64,000 nt of DNA, taken from Epiperipatus broadwayi. Its lineage: Eukaryota > Onychophora > Udeonychophora > Euonychophora > Peripatidae. Positions 38,400 through 49,650 of the stretch are shown here, piece by piece. Position numbers and translations under genes: made by a program. The notes under the pieces were generated by a model, which saw only the letters and a list, made by a program, of their open reading frames with translations, ran no database searches and was not told the origin of the DNA. Within the stretch, counting starts at the first letter, position 1. Every line of letters begins with the position of its first letter. The stretch lies in contig JAQFVV010006353.1 of assembly GCA_028023455.1 (NCBI GenBank), forward strand, positions 1 through 64,000, written 5' to 3'.

Positions 38400-40076
38400 T
38401 TATAATCTTACAATTTTACCAACTTAATTATTAACATCACTTTATTCATTAAATTTACTGTTTTATAACTTTCAATTTAAAATTTTATTTATTGATTTTT
38501 TTTATTATTTTTGAAATGTTTTATTAAACATAAATTTTCTTTTTTTCTCTTCAGATTTTCATATTTAATTAACATTAGGACATTTTTAATCATTCCCTTC
38601 CATGATTCCTGTAATATCTATGTATATCAATAACTTATTTTACAATTTATTATAATGTTACTTATTTCCTTAGAATTTAACACTGGCAGTTTATTTTAAA
38701 ATAATCCTCTCTTAAATTCTTATATTGGGAAACAAAACTTATGCCTATGTTTGACTGTCAACTATTCATTTGACTCTCTTAACAGTTTATTTCTTGAACA
38801 GATATTTAATTTGATAATAGGTTCTTTAGATTTTGCTTCTATAGCAGTAAAAAATGTGAATATCAATTACATAAACTCCAGTGATGATTGGCTTCTTTAG
38901 CTTTCTATTCAAGCACTTTATTATAGACGAATGGCATTTTTTTAATCAAACCTTTTATCAAGTTGTCAAACTTTCTAAACAAAACAGATACATTCTCAAA
39001 AAATACAGGTTTGTCCTTACCACTGTCCATACTGAGTAAATACAATCCCTTTCTCTTTTTTTTTCTTCTAACTTGAATAAATTATATAAGTTTTTGACAG
39101 AGCTTTTTATTACCTCAGTAATCTTGTTTATACAAAACAAAAAAAATAATTCCATTTCCTCTTTATACTACAAGCTTCTACTGGGATTAGAATTATAAGA
39201 TTTTTTAAAATTAAATTTTAGTCAATCTCTTAATTAATGAAAAAACATATTTTGGAAAACAAAATCTTTCAATCTCAAAATAGTTACACTATGTCATTTT
39301 GACACCATATTTCTCTCTACATGTTGTAGCACATCTATCATATCTTTCATGTATATTATAATGGTCCGCTTATGCATATTTAATTTCTTTAAATTTATTC
39401 GCACACTACCTGACATTAAATATCAGGAAATATATGCCACATATGCTTTATTTATATATTTTAATAAGATTCCAAAAATATTTTCTTTAATATGTGATGA
39501 TGATGACCATTACACAACTATTATTTGCAGTTCCCCGCCAAATTATATAGAACATGAACTACTCATGATAAAATAAACATGGAATTAATATGCATACCAG
39601 ACAATATTATATATAGAGAAGTTTATACACATGATTTAAACGAATAACAAAAGAATGATTTATTTACAAAGTTTCTTAATTGCGGGACAAGATATAATTT
39701 TCTTTGCCTAAACATACTTACATTAGGTAACTATATCATAAAAAAAATTATGAAAATTTTCTTTTATAATTTGATTATCTTTTTGATTATAATTTAATAG
39801 TAATGATTGCTTTAATAGGTAATATCTGCATAATATTTTACCTTTAGTTCACACACATGCTGAAAAATAAATATGAAACAAATGTAATTATTTCTAAAGA
39901 GTCCAAAGTTTATTTTGATTAATTTTTAAACATTAATCTTTCAATTACATATTATAATATGTGATAATGATGGACACTACACAACCACTATTTGCAATAC
40001 CTGACCAAATAGAACATAAATTATTCCTGATAAAGTAAATATGGAATTAATATGCAGATCAGACAACATCATGTAT
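38400..40076. other. Intergenic, no recognised feature
   Basis: AT-rich. A direct repeat of modest quality links 39430-39630 and 39950-40110 (TATGTGATGATGA... and TATGTGATAATGA..., AATATGCA with AGACAA). No coding signal. Confidence 0.4.
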
Positions 40077-40212
40077 AAAGAAATTTATATGCTGTCAAGT
40101 ATTGCTGGTCAAGAGATCAGCGTGACTGCCTTACAAGCAGTTATCCCGGGTTAGCGGGTTTGCTTCCCAGCCGATGCTATGACACACGAAAAAAAAAAAG
40201 AAATTTATATGC
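40077..40212 (+). mobile_element. tRNA-Gly-derived short SINE, copy 3, with 16-bp target duplication
   Basis: AAAGAAATTTATATGC occurs at 40077-40092 and 40197-40212. Between them lies a tRNA-like unit: acceptor GTATTGC, A-box region TGGTCAAGAGATCAG, anticodon stem ACTGC/GCAGT with loop CTTACAA, B box GGTTTGCTTCC, then CCGATGCTATGACAC and an A run. The duplication and A tail show insertion by LINE-type reverse transcription. Confidence 0.92.
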
Positions 40213-40554
40213 ACTACTTAAATAAGTAACAAAGCAACAATTTATTTACAAAGTGCTTATATTTCTGACTATATCATAAGAATTTATGAAAATTTTCTTT
40301 GTGATTTGGCTACCAATTGCTTTAATAGGCCATTTATGCACTATTTTTGTAGTTCACACATATGCTGGAAAACAAATATCAAACACTAATAGTTATTTGT
40401 AAAGTGTCAAAGGTCATATGGATTACTTTTATTATCAATGTCTTTTAATTACATATTATAATACTAACACTGTTCTATTATCAAGCATACTTGCCAGAAA
40501 GTAAATCTTGGCTTTTAATACACCTTGGATATAAGTTTTCCACAATGGGTGTAA

Positions 40555-40625
40555 GAGATTGTGGTCTGGACCAATTGATAAGTGATGGTTCAAAATAAAA
40601 TGCACATCTTGGGGATCACTGATTT
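40555..40625 (+). ncRNA. Hammerhead motif B1, core decayed
   Basis: Stem I pairs GTGGTC (40561-40566) with GATCAC (40614-40619) and CCAA with TTGG. The core is TTGATAA in place of CTGATGA and GAAA is AAAA. Stem III ATG/CAT is followed by an ATC triplet. Stem II is damaged. Its stems show its descent; activity is lost. Confidence 0.65.
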
Positions 40626-40894
40626 TTTTTACATGTCCTTGGTCATATATTTATGAGTATATTCCTCCACAAGGTGTTCCCTAACTTGTGGGAGAGTGAT
40701 ATAGTGAAAATAACATTACAAAAATTTATTCATTATTCAATAATCTTTACTCTAACAAATGTCTAAAAAAAATGTATTAATATACCTCCATTTATTTGCA
40801 TCAATGTTGTGAGGGTAACACATTTGACACATCAATTAAACTATAGTAATTTGATATCTATATATACACTAAACAATGACAAAGATATATGTAA

Positions 40895-40960
40895 AAGTGC
40901 ATGGTCTGGGATAATTGATGAGTGCTGGTTCAGCATGAAATCTTGGGGATCATAGATATT
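40895..40960 (+). ncRNA. Hammerhead motif B2, nearly intact core
   Basis: Stem I pairs ATGGTC (40901-40906) with GATCAT (40948-40953). The core is TTGATGA (40915-40921, first base changed), stem II GTGCT/AGCAT is perfect with loop GGTTC, GAAA is at 40937-40940. Stem III has lost about six bases compared with B1 and cutting is doubtful. Confidence 0.7.
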
Positions 40961-41074
40961 TTCACGTCTTATGTTATACGTTTTTGAGTACATCCCTCCA
41001 CAAGATGTTAAAAGCAGGTAGTAAACAGTCCCTATCTTGTGTTTGAGTAATGTAGTGAAAATTATACTATAAAA

Positions 41075-41202
41075 ATATTATTCACGTCAAGAGTTGGTGG
41101 TCGAGACGTCAGCACAGCTTCTTTACAAGCAGTTGTCCCGGGTTAGCGAGTTCGCTTCCCGGCCGATGCTATGACACATGAAAATATATATATATTATTC
41201 AC
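41075..41202 (+). mobile_element. tRNA-Gly-derived short SINE, copy 4, inside the retrozyme-like repeat
   Basis: Flanked by ATATTATTCAC at 41075-41085 and 41192-41202. Acceptor GAGTTGG, A box TGGTCGAGACG, B-box region AGTTCGCTTCC, then CCGATGCTATGACAC and an A/TA tail. Removing it restores the likeness between the two family B units, so it came later. Confidence 0.9.
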
Positions 41203-41879
41203 TGTCATTATTTAATTGATTAAATTTTTAAATCGCTAATTTTTATTAAACAGCTTGCATTTTTTCTTTGTTTTTGAATCTCGTATCTCTAAACAGAATT
41301 AATATTTTTATTATTTATTTTTAATCATTTATTTAAATCACATTGTAAATTTCTTTTAACACTTGTATATTTAAATAAGGTGTTTTGCAAAATATTCCTA
41401 ATCACATATTAAGCATACATTCTTTTAACCTTTGATAAGAAAAACAGTTTTAACACAGCTTATATGATTTATTAGTTTTTTCTTAAATTTAAATACTTAT
41501 ACGATAAAACCTATTACTACTTATTATTATTTTAAAATATGACATTTAATAGTTTGTTCTAACATTTGAACATAATCTATTAGAATTACTTTTAATTTCT
41601 TATTTTAGAATACTACTTTTATTTTAAATAATTTTTTTAAAACTTTGGCAGGGCTATATTTATTAGTTATCCTCACCACAACTGAATACCAGGTCACTAC
41701 CACGTGGAAGACCATATGACTGACAATGAAATGAATATGATATTATTCATTCCCATATATATCATTAAATTAACAGTAACCACTCAAAAATGAATGTAGG
41801 CATTCTAGGTACTATAGAAAAGTAAAAATACAAATAAATAAAAAAATACATATGTTCAACATTCTATTTGTTTAATATT

Positions 41880-44800
41880 TTAAGATAGAGCTAATCAACT
41901 TCTTTTTTGATATTTGTTGCAGTCCAATATATTCTATTTTCTTCCATATTTTCCCCAAAAAAACAATCAACATTTCACTTTGGAGAATGTTCTTGAAATA
42001 ATTTTTATAATAAATGGTGTGTGCCTTGACCACAAAAAAACTGAGTTCATAACTAAACATGTTTTGGAATTTTTGTATGCTGCTTTCATTTTAAATGTCC
42101 AATTAAAAGATTTGATATTTCAATGGTAACCTCTATAGTTTCACATACAGTAAGTTGAACAACCTAATTTTTGATATTATTATCTTGCCCTTATATTTGT
42201 AATATATTAAAAAGCATGCTTGGATGAAATTTTGCTCATATCATTATGCTGCATATTAGTATCTAAATCTCATTTCCATATAATCCTTAGTAAAGTCTAT
42301 ATAATTTAGTGGCAGTAATTATTTCATTGTAAGGAAATATTATATCTTTTAAATTTTTAAAAGCAGCAACACACTGAAGTATGTGTTGCATTTCAACATC
42401 CAAATCCACTTTTCTACTTAAAAGCTTCCAAGATATTTAAATTGGCATATCAATCGTAGCTAAAAGTTGCTGAAGATTTTTTTTTCATTCATTAGTTCAT
42501 AAGAGAACTTAGATTTGGATATTAACTACTAAATTTTAGTTTGTTGATTCAAAACAATGAGTATATCCTGTAGATTTGAACTGGAAAAGATATCATAATG
42601 ATCTGCATACTATAAATTCAGAATCCAAAATAAAGAAGTTTTTGTTTCTGCTTTTAATCAAATATATTAAAAGTTCAACCTTCACAGCAATATTGAATCT
42701 TGATTCCTGTTTTATTAAAACATCTACAAACAGTTACAAAGATCTAAATATTGAAAACTATACTGAAGCAAATACATATTCTTGTTTAATACCATCTGTC
42801 AGATTTTTCATCTGTAATAATAATATTGCTTTTCATTCCGTTATATAAAATATATATATATATTATGAGTAACTTTGGGGTACAGTAATTAATTTCAAAC
42901 AGTGCTACATACCTGTTCACTTAACTGATTCAAATGTTCTGACCAAATTAATAAGAGCAATACAGTATGTCAATCACTCATTTATTCTTTATACAAGGTG
43001 TGACAATTTAATTCCTGCAATGGCTGTGTAGTGTCACTCATGACCTAATTATATCAAAACCACACAAGTATTTATGTTTAAACATGTTTAAGATAACCAC
43101 ATATAAATTTTAAGCTGATAGAAATAGTTGTTAGTTAGGTATTGAGAAGATAATACATCCATGTGTACACTTTGGCATAAAAAATAGGTGATTGAAATTG
43201 TGAGCAATCGCAAATTTTGTGTAAAAACCAGCAAAACATGCTACTGAAACATTACAACTGTTGTAAAGGGCATATGGTGAAGATGCTATGAAAAAATTGA
43301 ATGTGTTTGAGTGGCATATGAATTTAAAGATGGCCAAGAAGGTTTGACAGATGATCCCAGAAGTGGACAGCCAAAAGAACAATGACTGACATTAATATTA
43401 AAAAGTGTAAGATTCAATATGGACCACTAGACAAGTGTAAGATTGATAGCTGAAGAGTGTCAGGTTAATCAAGAAACTGACTAATTTTAAATAAAGAATT
43501 GCACATGATAAATATTTATGTGAAGTTTGTGCCTTGGATCTTGACAGATGAACAGAGATTCTTTAGCCCAAAAATTAATTCCACAACTACACCATCCTGC
43601 CTATACCTAACTCAGCTCCCTGTGATTTTTGATTATTTTCAAAATTATAAAACTGCATTGAAAGGATGAATATTTTCTATTATAATTGATAGTCAAAAAG
43701 AATATGAGACAGCTCCTTAACAGTATTCCTGAAAATGGGGTCCAGAGGTCAAGATATGAAAATGTCATTTTAATCAGTACTTTGATGCATAAGGGGGCTA
43801 CTTTGAAGGAGAGTGTAGACACTATTGTACACTTTTACATGTATGTTTTAGATAAGTGCCTTTCAGGAATTAAATGGTCACACCTTATATTTCTCTTGAA
43901 TTTTCCCTGATAACAAAAATCATATCTATAGAGTTTTTTTGATTACCTAAAATTATAATGAGTATCTGACAATCATTCATTTATGATTGAAAACAACTTA
44001 TTTAACAAAATCTTTAGAAATTTTTTAGCTCTAAATGATAATGATTTTCCATACTAATTACTGCAATCTTGTCTATGCTCTTTATTATTAAAAATTGGAA
44101 CAATATTCCTAAAAATTTCACTATTTTTCAAATTAACATATTATGATTATATTTTAAAACTTTTTCAGATATTTCATCAGGATCAGCACTCTTTCAATTT
44201 TTAAGACTGTAAAAATCTATTTTAATATCAGTGAACTGGATGTTTTTGTTAATCTAAATAAACAGATAAAATGAATATATCAGTAAAAGTTGTCATGTCA
44301 ATCCTTGCATTGATATTATTCAAAGTATTATCAAAATATTCCTTCCAACTGTCAAAATGTCACTGTCATACATCAAAGAGCACCATTGCTAGATATAAGA
44401 GGTCTGTAATGTCATTTGGCAGGATCATATGTTACTTGCAATGTATCAAAAACAGGATATAATATAATTATGATGAGTGAATGTTTGTATCATCTTTGTA
44501 GTTTTAATCTGTAAATCATTTTAAGGCCTTTTTAGCAATCATTGAATATTTGTCTTTAATTCTCTATATGTTTCATAAATCTCCGCATCCAATTTATTCT
44601 TCTTCCATGTTGAAACTGCTGCATCTTTCCTTTAACCAAATCATGGATAATTTTAGTGAACTCAAAAATAGATTTATTTACATTCATAACATGTTACTGA
44701 AGATAATTCCACGTTTCAGTAATATTCTTAAAAATCTAAATTAGCAATTTTAATGTTTAATATATGTAAAATTTAACATTTACAGTGATGTTTCTGAACA

Positions 44801-45620
44801 ATAATTATTATTTTTTGTGTGTTTGATTGGAATAATAATTTTTAAATGCAACTATTAGGTTAGTCTTGGGATGTACCAATTTAGGATCTAACACAATAAT
44901 CCACACATAGAAAGTTTTCATATAATATGAACTTCTCATAATCAGAATGCTAACAATAATGCACTCTATTAATTGACATTGTTCTGTCATAGATACATCT
45001 GTTATTTATGTATTTGTAATTGTTAAATTATTAAATAACAGCAAATCATTTGAGCTTATAGAACCAGTACTATTGTTTTTAACGACTTTTAGCTTAAGTC
45101 TTCTATTTTTACCATAAGTGCATTATAGTCTTCTTTTATTGTTATTACTGTAATAATGTCACCCATCAAAAATAAAAGCATTACTTCTCTGCATTATTTG
45201 CTTGAAGAATATTCAATAATAAAATGACATCATATAGCATTGTGCAAGTCAAGTTCTACTAGTCTTGATTGATGCATCAAATAATTCCAAGAATAGAAGA
45301 TACTAATTTAAACTTTACATCAAATCTAACTCCATTTACTCATGTTTCACTCATGTATCACCTTTATAAAAAATTGTAGCCATGTATCTGCTTTATTATG
45401 CTTCCTTCATCTAAAAGATAAATTTCATTAAGAGCGTCTTTGTAGATCTTAAATCTACACAGCTTTATGCCATAAGTGCATTTATCATTCAGATCTTGAT
45501 GTCTTTAAGTGAATATTATAGTGTGTTTATTTCATATATCTATTTTTTAAAACAAAATATATTTATCATACTTATCTTTTTGTATTATTGCTCTTTCTGA
45601 TTTACTATTGGCATTGATTA
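41880..45620 (-). pseudogene. Non-LTR (LINE) endonuclease and reverse transcriptase relic, split by a mariner
   Basis: Minus-strand broken frames give, in order: LLLFNNLTITNT (end of an apurinic-type endonuclease, near 45045-45005), DSWKEYF near 44350, SADPDEISEKVLKY (RT start block, about 44200-44150), then beyond the mariner SDGIKQEYVFAS (the V-T-N-G-V-K-Q-G motif, about 42805-42775), YADHYD (FADD position, 42609-42590), and a VCETIE block resembling YACETW near 42150. The type is the CR1/Jockey-like LINE with VTNGVKQG. It differs from the RTE pieces at 14 and 63.6 kb. Many stops; dead. Confidence 0.72.
42994..43887 (+). mobile_element. mariner element with deleted middle
   Basis: Left end AAGGTGTGACAATTTAATTC and right end (reverse complement) AAGGTGTGACCATTTAATTC are matching terminal inverted repeats, with TA next to both (42992-42993 and 43888-43889). 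The plus strand holds pieces of a mariner transposase: NIKFCVKT near the start, then DGQEGLTDDPRSGQP, then SVRLIAEECQVNQET (the helix-turn-helix linker), and later a piece like PAYT for the PPYSPDLAP block and LLNSIPENGVQ at the C-terminal end. Much of the catalytic middle is gone. It sits inside the LINE above. Confidence 0.9.
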
Positions 45621-45744
45621 TATTTTAATATCAAATGTTTCAATGACAATCTTCAAGACATGACAACCTAACCAATTCATATTATATAGTCCATTTTAAA
45701 CTTCATTTTTAGACAGACAATTTTCTAAATGGGAGTGCCTAAAT

Positions 45745-46110
45745 CTACACACTTAGCTAAGTGCATATAGGGAATACACACTATCTCATACTACTGATAC
45801 ACATGACCACACACATGGAAAAAGATAAATAATCACCAATATATGTATTTTGTGCTGAACCAGCACTCATCACTTGGTCCAGATTATCATGTCCCACACA
45901 TACAAATAATCAGTGCTCAGTTTATATTAAGATAGCAAAACTTTATACTTTCATGGATGGGCTTCAATCTACTCCATTATCCAATTCTTCATCCATCCAT
46001 ACCATTGAAAATCTGATGATAGAATTCCCAAATCCCATGCTGATGCCAATATTGTTGTTATGCCCATGTTTACCTCAAGTGACTCTGAACCCTCATGTAT
46101 AAGGACAGTA
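45745..46110 (-). mobile_element. Hammerhead-bearing repeat, family A copy 3
   Basis: Minus-strand sequence matches copy 2 over its whole length, from TATACATGAGGGTTCAGAG to GTGTATCAGTAGTATG. Like copy 2 it has one hammerhead and no frame. Confidence 0.8.
45825..45895 (-). ncRNA. Hammerhead motif, family A, two core bases lost
   Basis: Stem I ATAATC/GATTAT and ACCAA/TTGGT and stem II GTGCT/AGCAC are kept, but CTGATGA reads GTGATGA and GAAA reads AAAA. It should be inactive. Confidence 0.7.
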
Positions 46111-46797
46111 TCCATTTAAATACATAGAAGAGGGATGGCAGAATGCAGGCTTAATGTGTAAGATTTGAAATACAGGCATTCTTATAAACCTGACTCAATG
46201 ATAATTGTACAGCCTTCAGAAAAGAAAACACAATTAAGCCTGTTTTTTATATTATTTTCAATCTCAATGATTTTAGCTAAAATACAAACATCAAAAAGAA
46301 ATTGGAGACTAAATTGCTGTTTATAAAATTAAAGAATAGAAATATGATTGTACAAATACATAATATCATTATTATATTTAGAATATGGAGATAATCGATT
46401 GTATGAAAAACTGATAATCACTGGGCCTAGCTCTCTTACATGATTAAAGATAATTTATACCTTCCAAAAATAATTGTAGTTATGACATTATGCTAGTTAA
46501 TGGTTAAAATTCATTATAAATAACTTTACGCATTGCTTTTATAAATAATTTCAAATAGTCATAATTTTAATAAAAATTAGTCATAGCAAAATTTTCACAA
46601 CTGCATCAAATATATATTATGGAATTTCATCATTATAATCAACATTTTCAATTATTATCAATCTACTGCTAGATAAAGATTTTTGAAGTTTCCTCCAGGT
46701 TTTTCATCTTACATCTCACCAATAAACTTTTTTATTTCATCCATCTATTTCATATATGGTCACTTTCTAGGTCTTTTGCAAACTCTTGGGATCCAAT
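46111..46797. other. Intergenic, no recognised feature
   Basis: AT-rich. A short frame at 46683-46922 crosses into the direct repeat but resembles nothing known. Confidence 0.4.
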
Positions 46798-47950
46798 GCA
46801 AAACTTCTGATATCTATCTATTTTCATTATTTCTAGCAATAGCACTTCATCAATTCTATTTCAGTCTCTTAATTTTTTTTAATGATTCATATTATCACCA
46901 ACATACATCTACACATATATAAATCAGAAATAACATCTTAATATTTTATTATAAATGTACAAATATAGAGAGATAGAGAGAGTTTACATCAGCTGTAAAA
47001 TCCACTACAGTTCAGTTATGTATTTACTTAAATTTTGGTTGCATTTATTACATACACTGAAACAGATACACTATTTTATGTATATTTGCAGTTAAAGAAA
47101 AAAAAGCATAAATCTTTTATTTTTATTAAAACTTATAAGTGAGGGGGGGGGGGAAGGTCATTTAAATAAAAGTCTTTTTACTGCTTTTCAGCTTATTCTA
47201 TATTTCAGAAGAATAATTTATAAGGCAGAAGGGTGGTAATTTAACAATAATTAAAAGTGTTTCTTCACCATGCCACAGGCAAGAGAAAATTAATTAAAAA
47301 TTTGAAAACACCTAGACAGATAAGTAAAGACAGTCTGATCCCACTAAAAAGAATAGCCAATGAATTGGGGGATTAATGGCACAAACATGGATGAAAACAC
47401 AACAAAAACAATTGGATTCAGTAGGACATAAGGTGAATCCATTCTGATGGAGAGAAAAAGTATAAATAGGTTGAAGAATTCAGATTAGAAGACAATTTTT
47501 GAGATGATTATTACATTATTAGTCAATACTTGAAAATTGTGAGAGACAACAAATTTTTTTAAGATTTTTAGATTACTAGAAAAGTGCATTGAAGCATCAA
47601 GCAGCTAGCTCCATGGTGAATCAGTTTAACATGAGCAGTTAGCCTGCTTTTTCACTCTATCCACTATCATGAAGTAAGCCTCCAGTGCCATTCAACTTCA
47701 AGATTCCCCCCCCCCCATTATATAGCGAAAACAGTAATAAATAAAGACCTTAGTTAAAAGGTAAGCATTAGAAAATAATTCAATTATTAATTCTATAATA
47801 GTAATAATATTTTACCTATCAATTATTAATTCTATAATAAGTTTACAATAGAAAATTAATGAATAATATGAAAACATTAATTGCGTTATATGTTCAAAAT
47901 TATAAACGTTCTACAAATAGGGAATGGCTAATAACAAACATATGTGTAAA

Positions 47951-48915
47951 AATATACGTCTGTGTTTGACTGAGTAATAAAAACATACAAACATGAAATT
48001 GTTATATATTAGAATAATTAAATGACAATGAATTACAAATGCTTATATGTATACCTGAATAATCCACATTTGGATAAAGTGATAAAACCTAGTAAAAATA
48101 TATGTCTGTGTTTGATTGAATAATAAATATCTACAAACATGAAATTGTTACATATTAGAATAATTAAGTGACAATGAATTATAAATGCTTAACTGAATAA
48201 TCCACATTTAGATAAAGTGATAAAACCTATGTAAAAATATACGTCTGTGTTTGATTGAATAATAAATATCTACAAACATGAAATTGTTATATATTAGAAT
48301 AATTAAATGACAATGCTTACCTGAATAATCCACATTTGGATAAAGTGATAAAACCTACATAAAAATATACATCTGTGTTTGATTGAATAATAAATATCTA
48401 CAAACATGAAATTGTTATATATTAGGATAATTAAATGATAATAAGTTATAAATGCTTAGATAATGCACATTTGGATAAAATGATGAAACTTATGTAAAAA
48501 ATATACGTCTGTGTTTGACTGAATAATAAATATCTATAAACCTGGAAGTGCTATACATTAGAATAATTAAATGATAATGAGTTATAAATGCTTAGATGCA
48601 TAGTGATGAAATCTATGTAGAATATACGTCTATGTTTGAATAATAAATATCTATAAACCTGGAAGTGCTATATATCAGAATAATTAAATGATAATGAGTT
48701 ATAATACTTAGATGCATATCTGAATAATCCACATTTGGACAAAGTGATGAAACCTATATAAAAATATACATCTGTGTTTGAATGAGTAACAAAAATATAC
48801 CAACCTGGAATTATTATATATTAGAATAATTAAATGATAATGAATTATAAAGGCTTATATGCATATATAAATAAACCACATCTGAATAAAGTGATAAAAC
48901 CTATGTATACATATA
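47951..48915. repeat. Satellite-like tandem array, about seven units of 120-146 bp
   Basis: Units start with TATACGTCTGTGTTTGA or close variants at about 47953, 48099, 48238, 48366, 48502, 48623 and 48765. Each then has AATAATAAATATCTA, CATGAAATTGTTATATATTA, AATTAAATGA and a block with CCACATTTGGATAAAGTG. The length differences come from losses near the unit ends. The last unit fades at about 48915. Confidence 0.9.
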
Positions 48916-49361
48916 CTTGATAAAAGGCTTTTTGGTTTCTTCACAGAAGATGAACTGAAATGAGCTTTAATTTGATACAACTGATGAACTCTATTGAATG
49001 GACTTATCAATAATTATTGTTAATAAAATTGTTATTAAAAATTAATTTTAGTTGTTCAGTTCCATTTTGCATTACTAATCATTTATTGCATCTTGCTCAC
49101 AAGAATCTCATGCCTCCTGAGCTATGTTTGGCATAACCAGATGATGGTAAGTAAGGTTGTAGTGAAATGGAACTCTAGTGGAACCATTTGGGAAACCAAA
49201 CACATAAATTTATACATGCTTCCAGTCTCTATGGTGTTATATCCTCTGATGAGCAGGAATTATATTTGTAAGTGGGGTGACATCTGCATTGAGGAAATGC
49301 CAATCGATAGTTCCTTCCTGCAATATGCTCATCAGGAAATAAAACCAATGAAGAGCAGTGT
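48916..49361. other. Spacer with one unrecognised 101-codon frame
   Basis: A plus-strand frame at 49093-49398 has a mildly protein-like mix (Trp, Cys, His present) but no motif I know, and it runs into the direct repeat. It may be a trace of an element's coding part. Low confidence that it is or was a gene. Confidence 0.25.
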
Positions 49362-49650
49362 TGCAAAACTTCTGATATCTATCTATTTTTATTTATAACA
49401 ATAGCACTTCATCAATTCTATTTCAGTCTCTTAATTTTTTTTAATGATGTGAATGATTCATATTATCATCAACATACATCTGCACATATATAAATCAGAA
49501 ATAACATTTTAATATTTTATTATAAATGTACAGATATAAAGAGATAGAGAGAAAGAGAGAGCTTACATCAGCAGTAAAATCCATTAAAATTCAGCTATTA
49601 TGTATTTGCTTAAATTTTAGTTGCATTTATTACACACACATGAAAACAAC

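Larger units (their letters stand above)
40545..41240 (+). mobile_element. Tandem two-unit hammerhead repeat, retrozyme-like (family B)
   Basis: Two hammerhead motifs about 340 bp apart are each followed by a like stretch: GGGGATCA, then ACGTC or ATGTC, a TTTGAGTACAT-like block, CCTCCACAAG, then GTAGTGAAAAT and an ATTATTCA block. The first unit is complete up to the second hammerhead; the second is partial and is interrupted by a SINE at 41086-41191. Direct repeats each with a type I hammerhead and no coding capacity are the layout of retrozymes. Confidence 0.75.
46798..49650. repeat. Direct repeats of about 270 bp that bracket a satellite array
   Basis: Bases 46798-47060 and 49362-49650 match closely (GCAAAACTTCTGATATCTATC at the left edge, a GAGATAGAGAG run, ATTTTAGTTGCATTTATTAC near the right edge). 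They could be terminal repeats of one element or two copies of a repeat. TG/CA ends and a primer site are absent, so an LTR reading is not supported. Homopolymer G (47143-47153) and C (47706-47716) runs lie between. Confidence 0.6.

Noticed and set aside
44155-44200. CTGATGA followed by GAAA on the minus strand near 44.18 kb, as a possible hammerhead
   Set aside because: There is no stem II between the boxes, and the sequence codes the PDEI block of the LINE reverse transcriptase.
47951-48915. CRISPR array
   Set aside because: Units are similar along their whole 120-146 bp rather than short repeats with unique spacers, and the sequence is eukaryotic.
49240-49270. CTGATGAGCAGG on the plus strand as a hammerhead core
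   Set aside because: No GAAA at a fitting distance and no stems.
46798-49650. LTR retrotransposon with 270-bp LTRs
   Set aside because: Repeats lack TG/CA ends, there is no primer site or polypurine tract, and the inside is mostly satellite.
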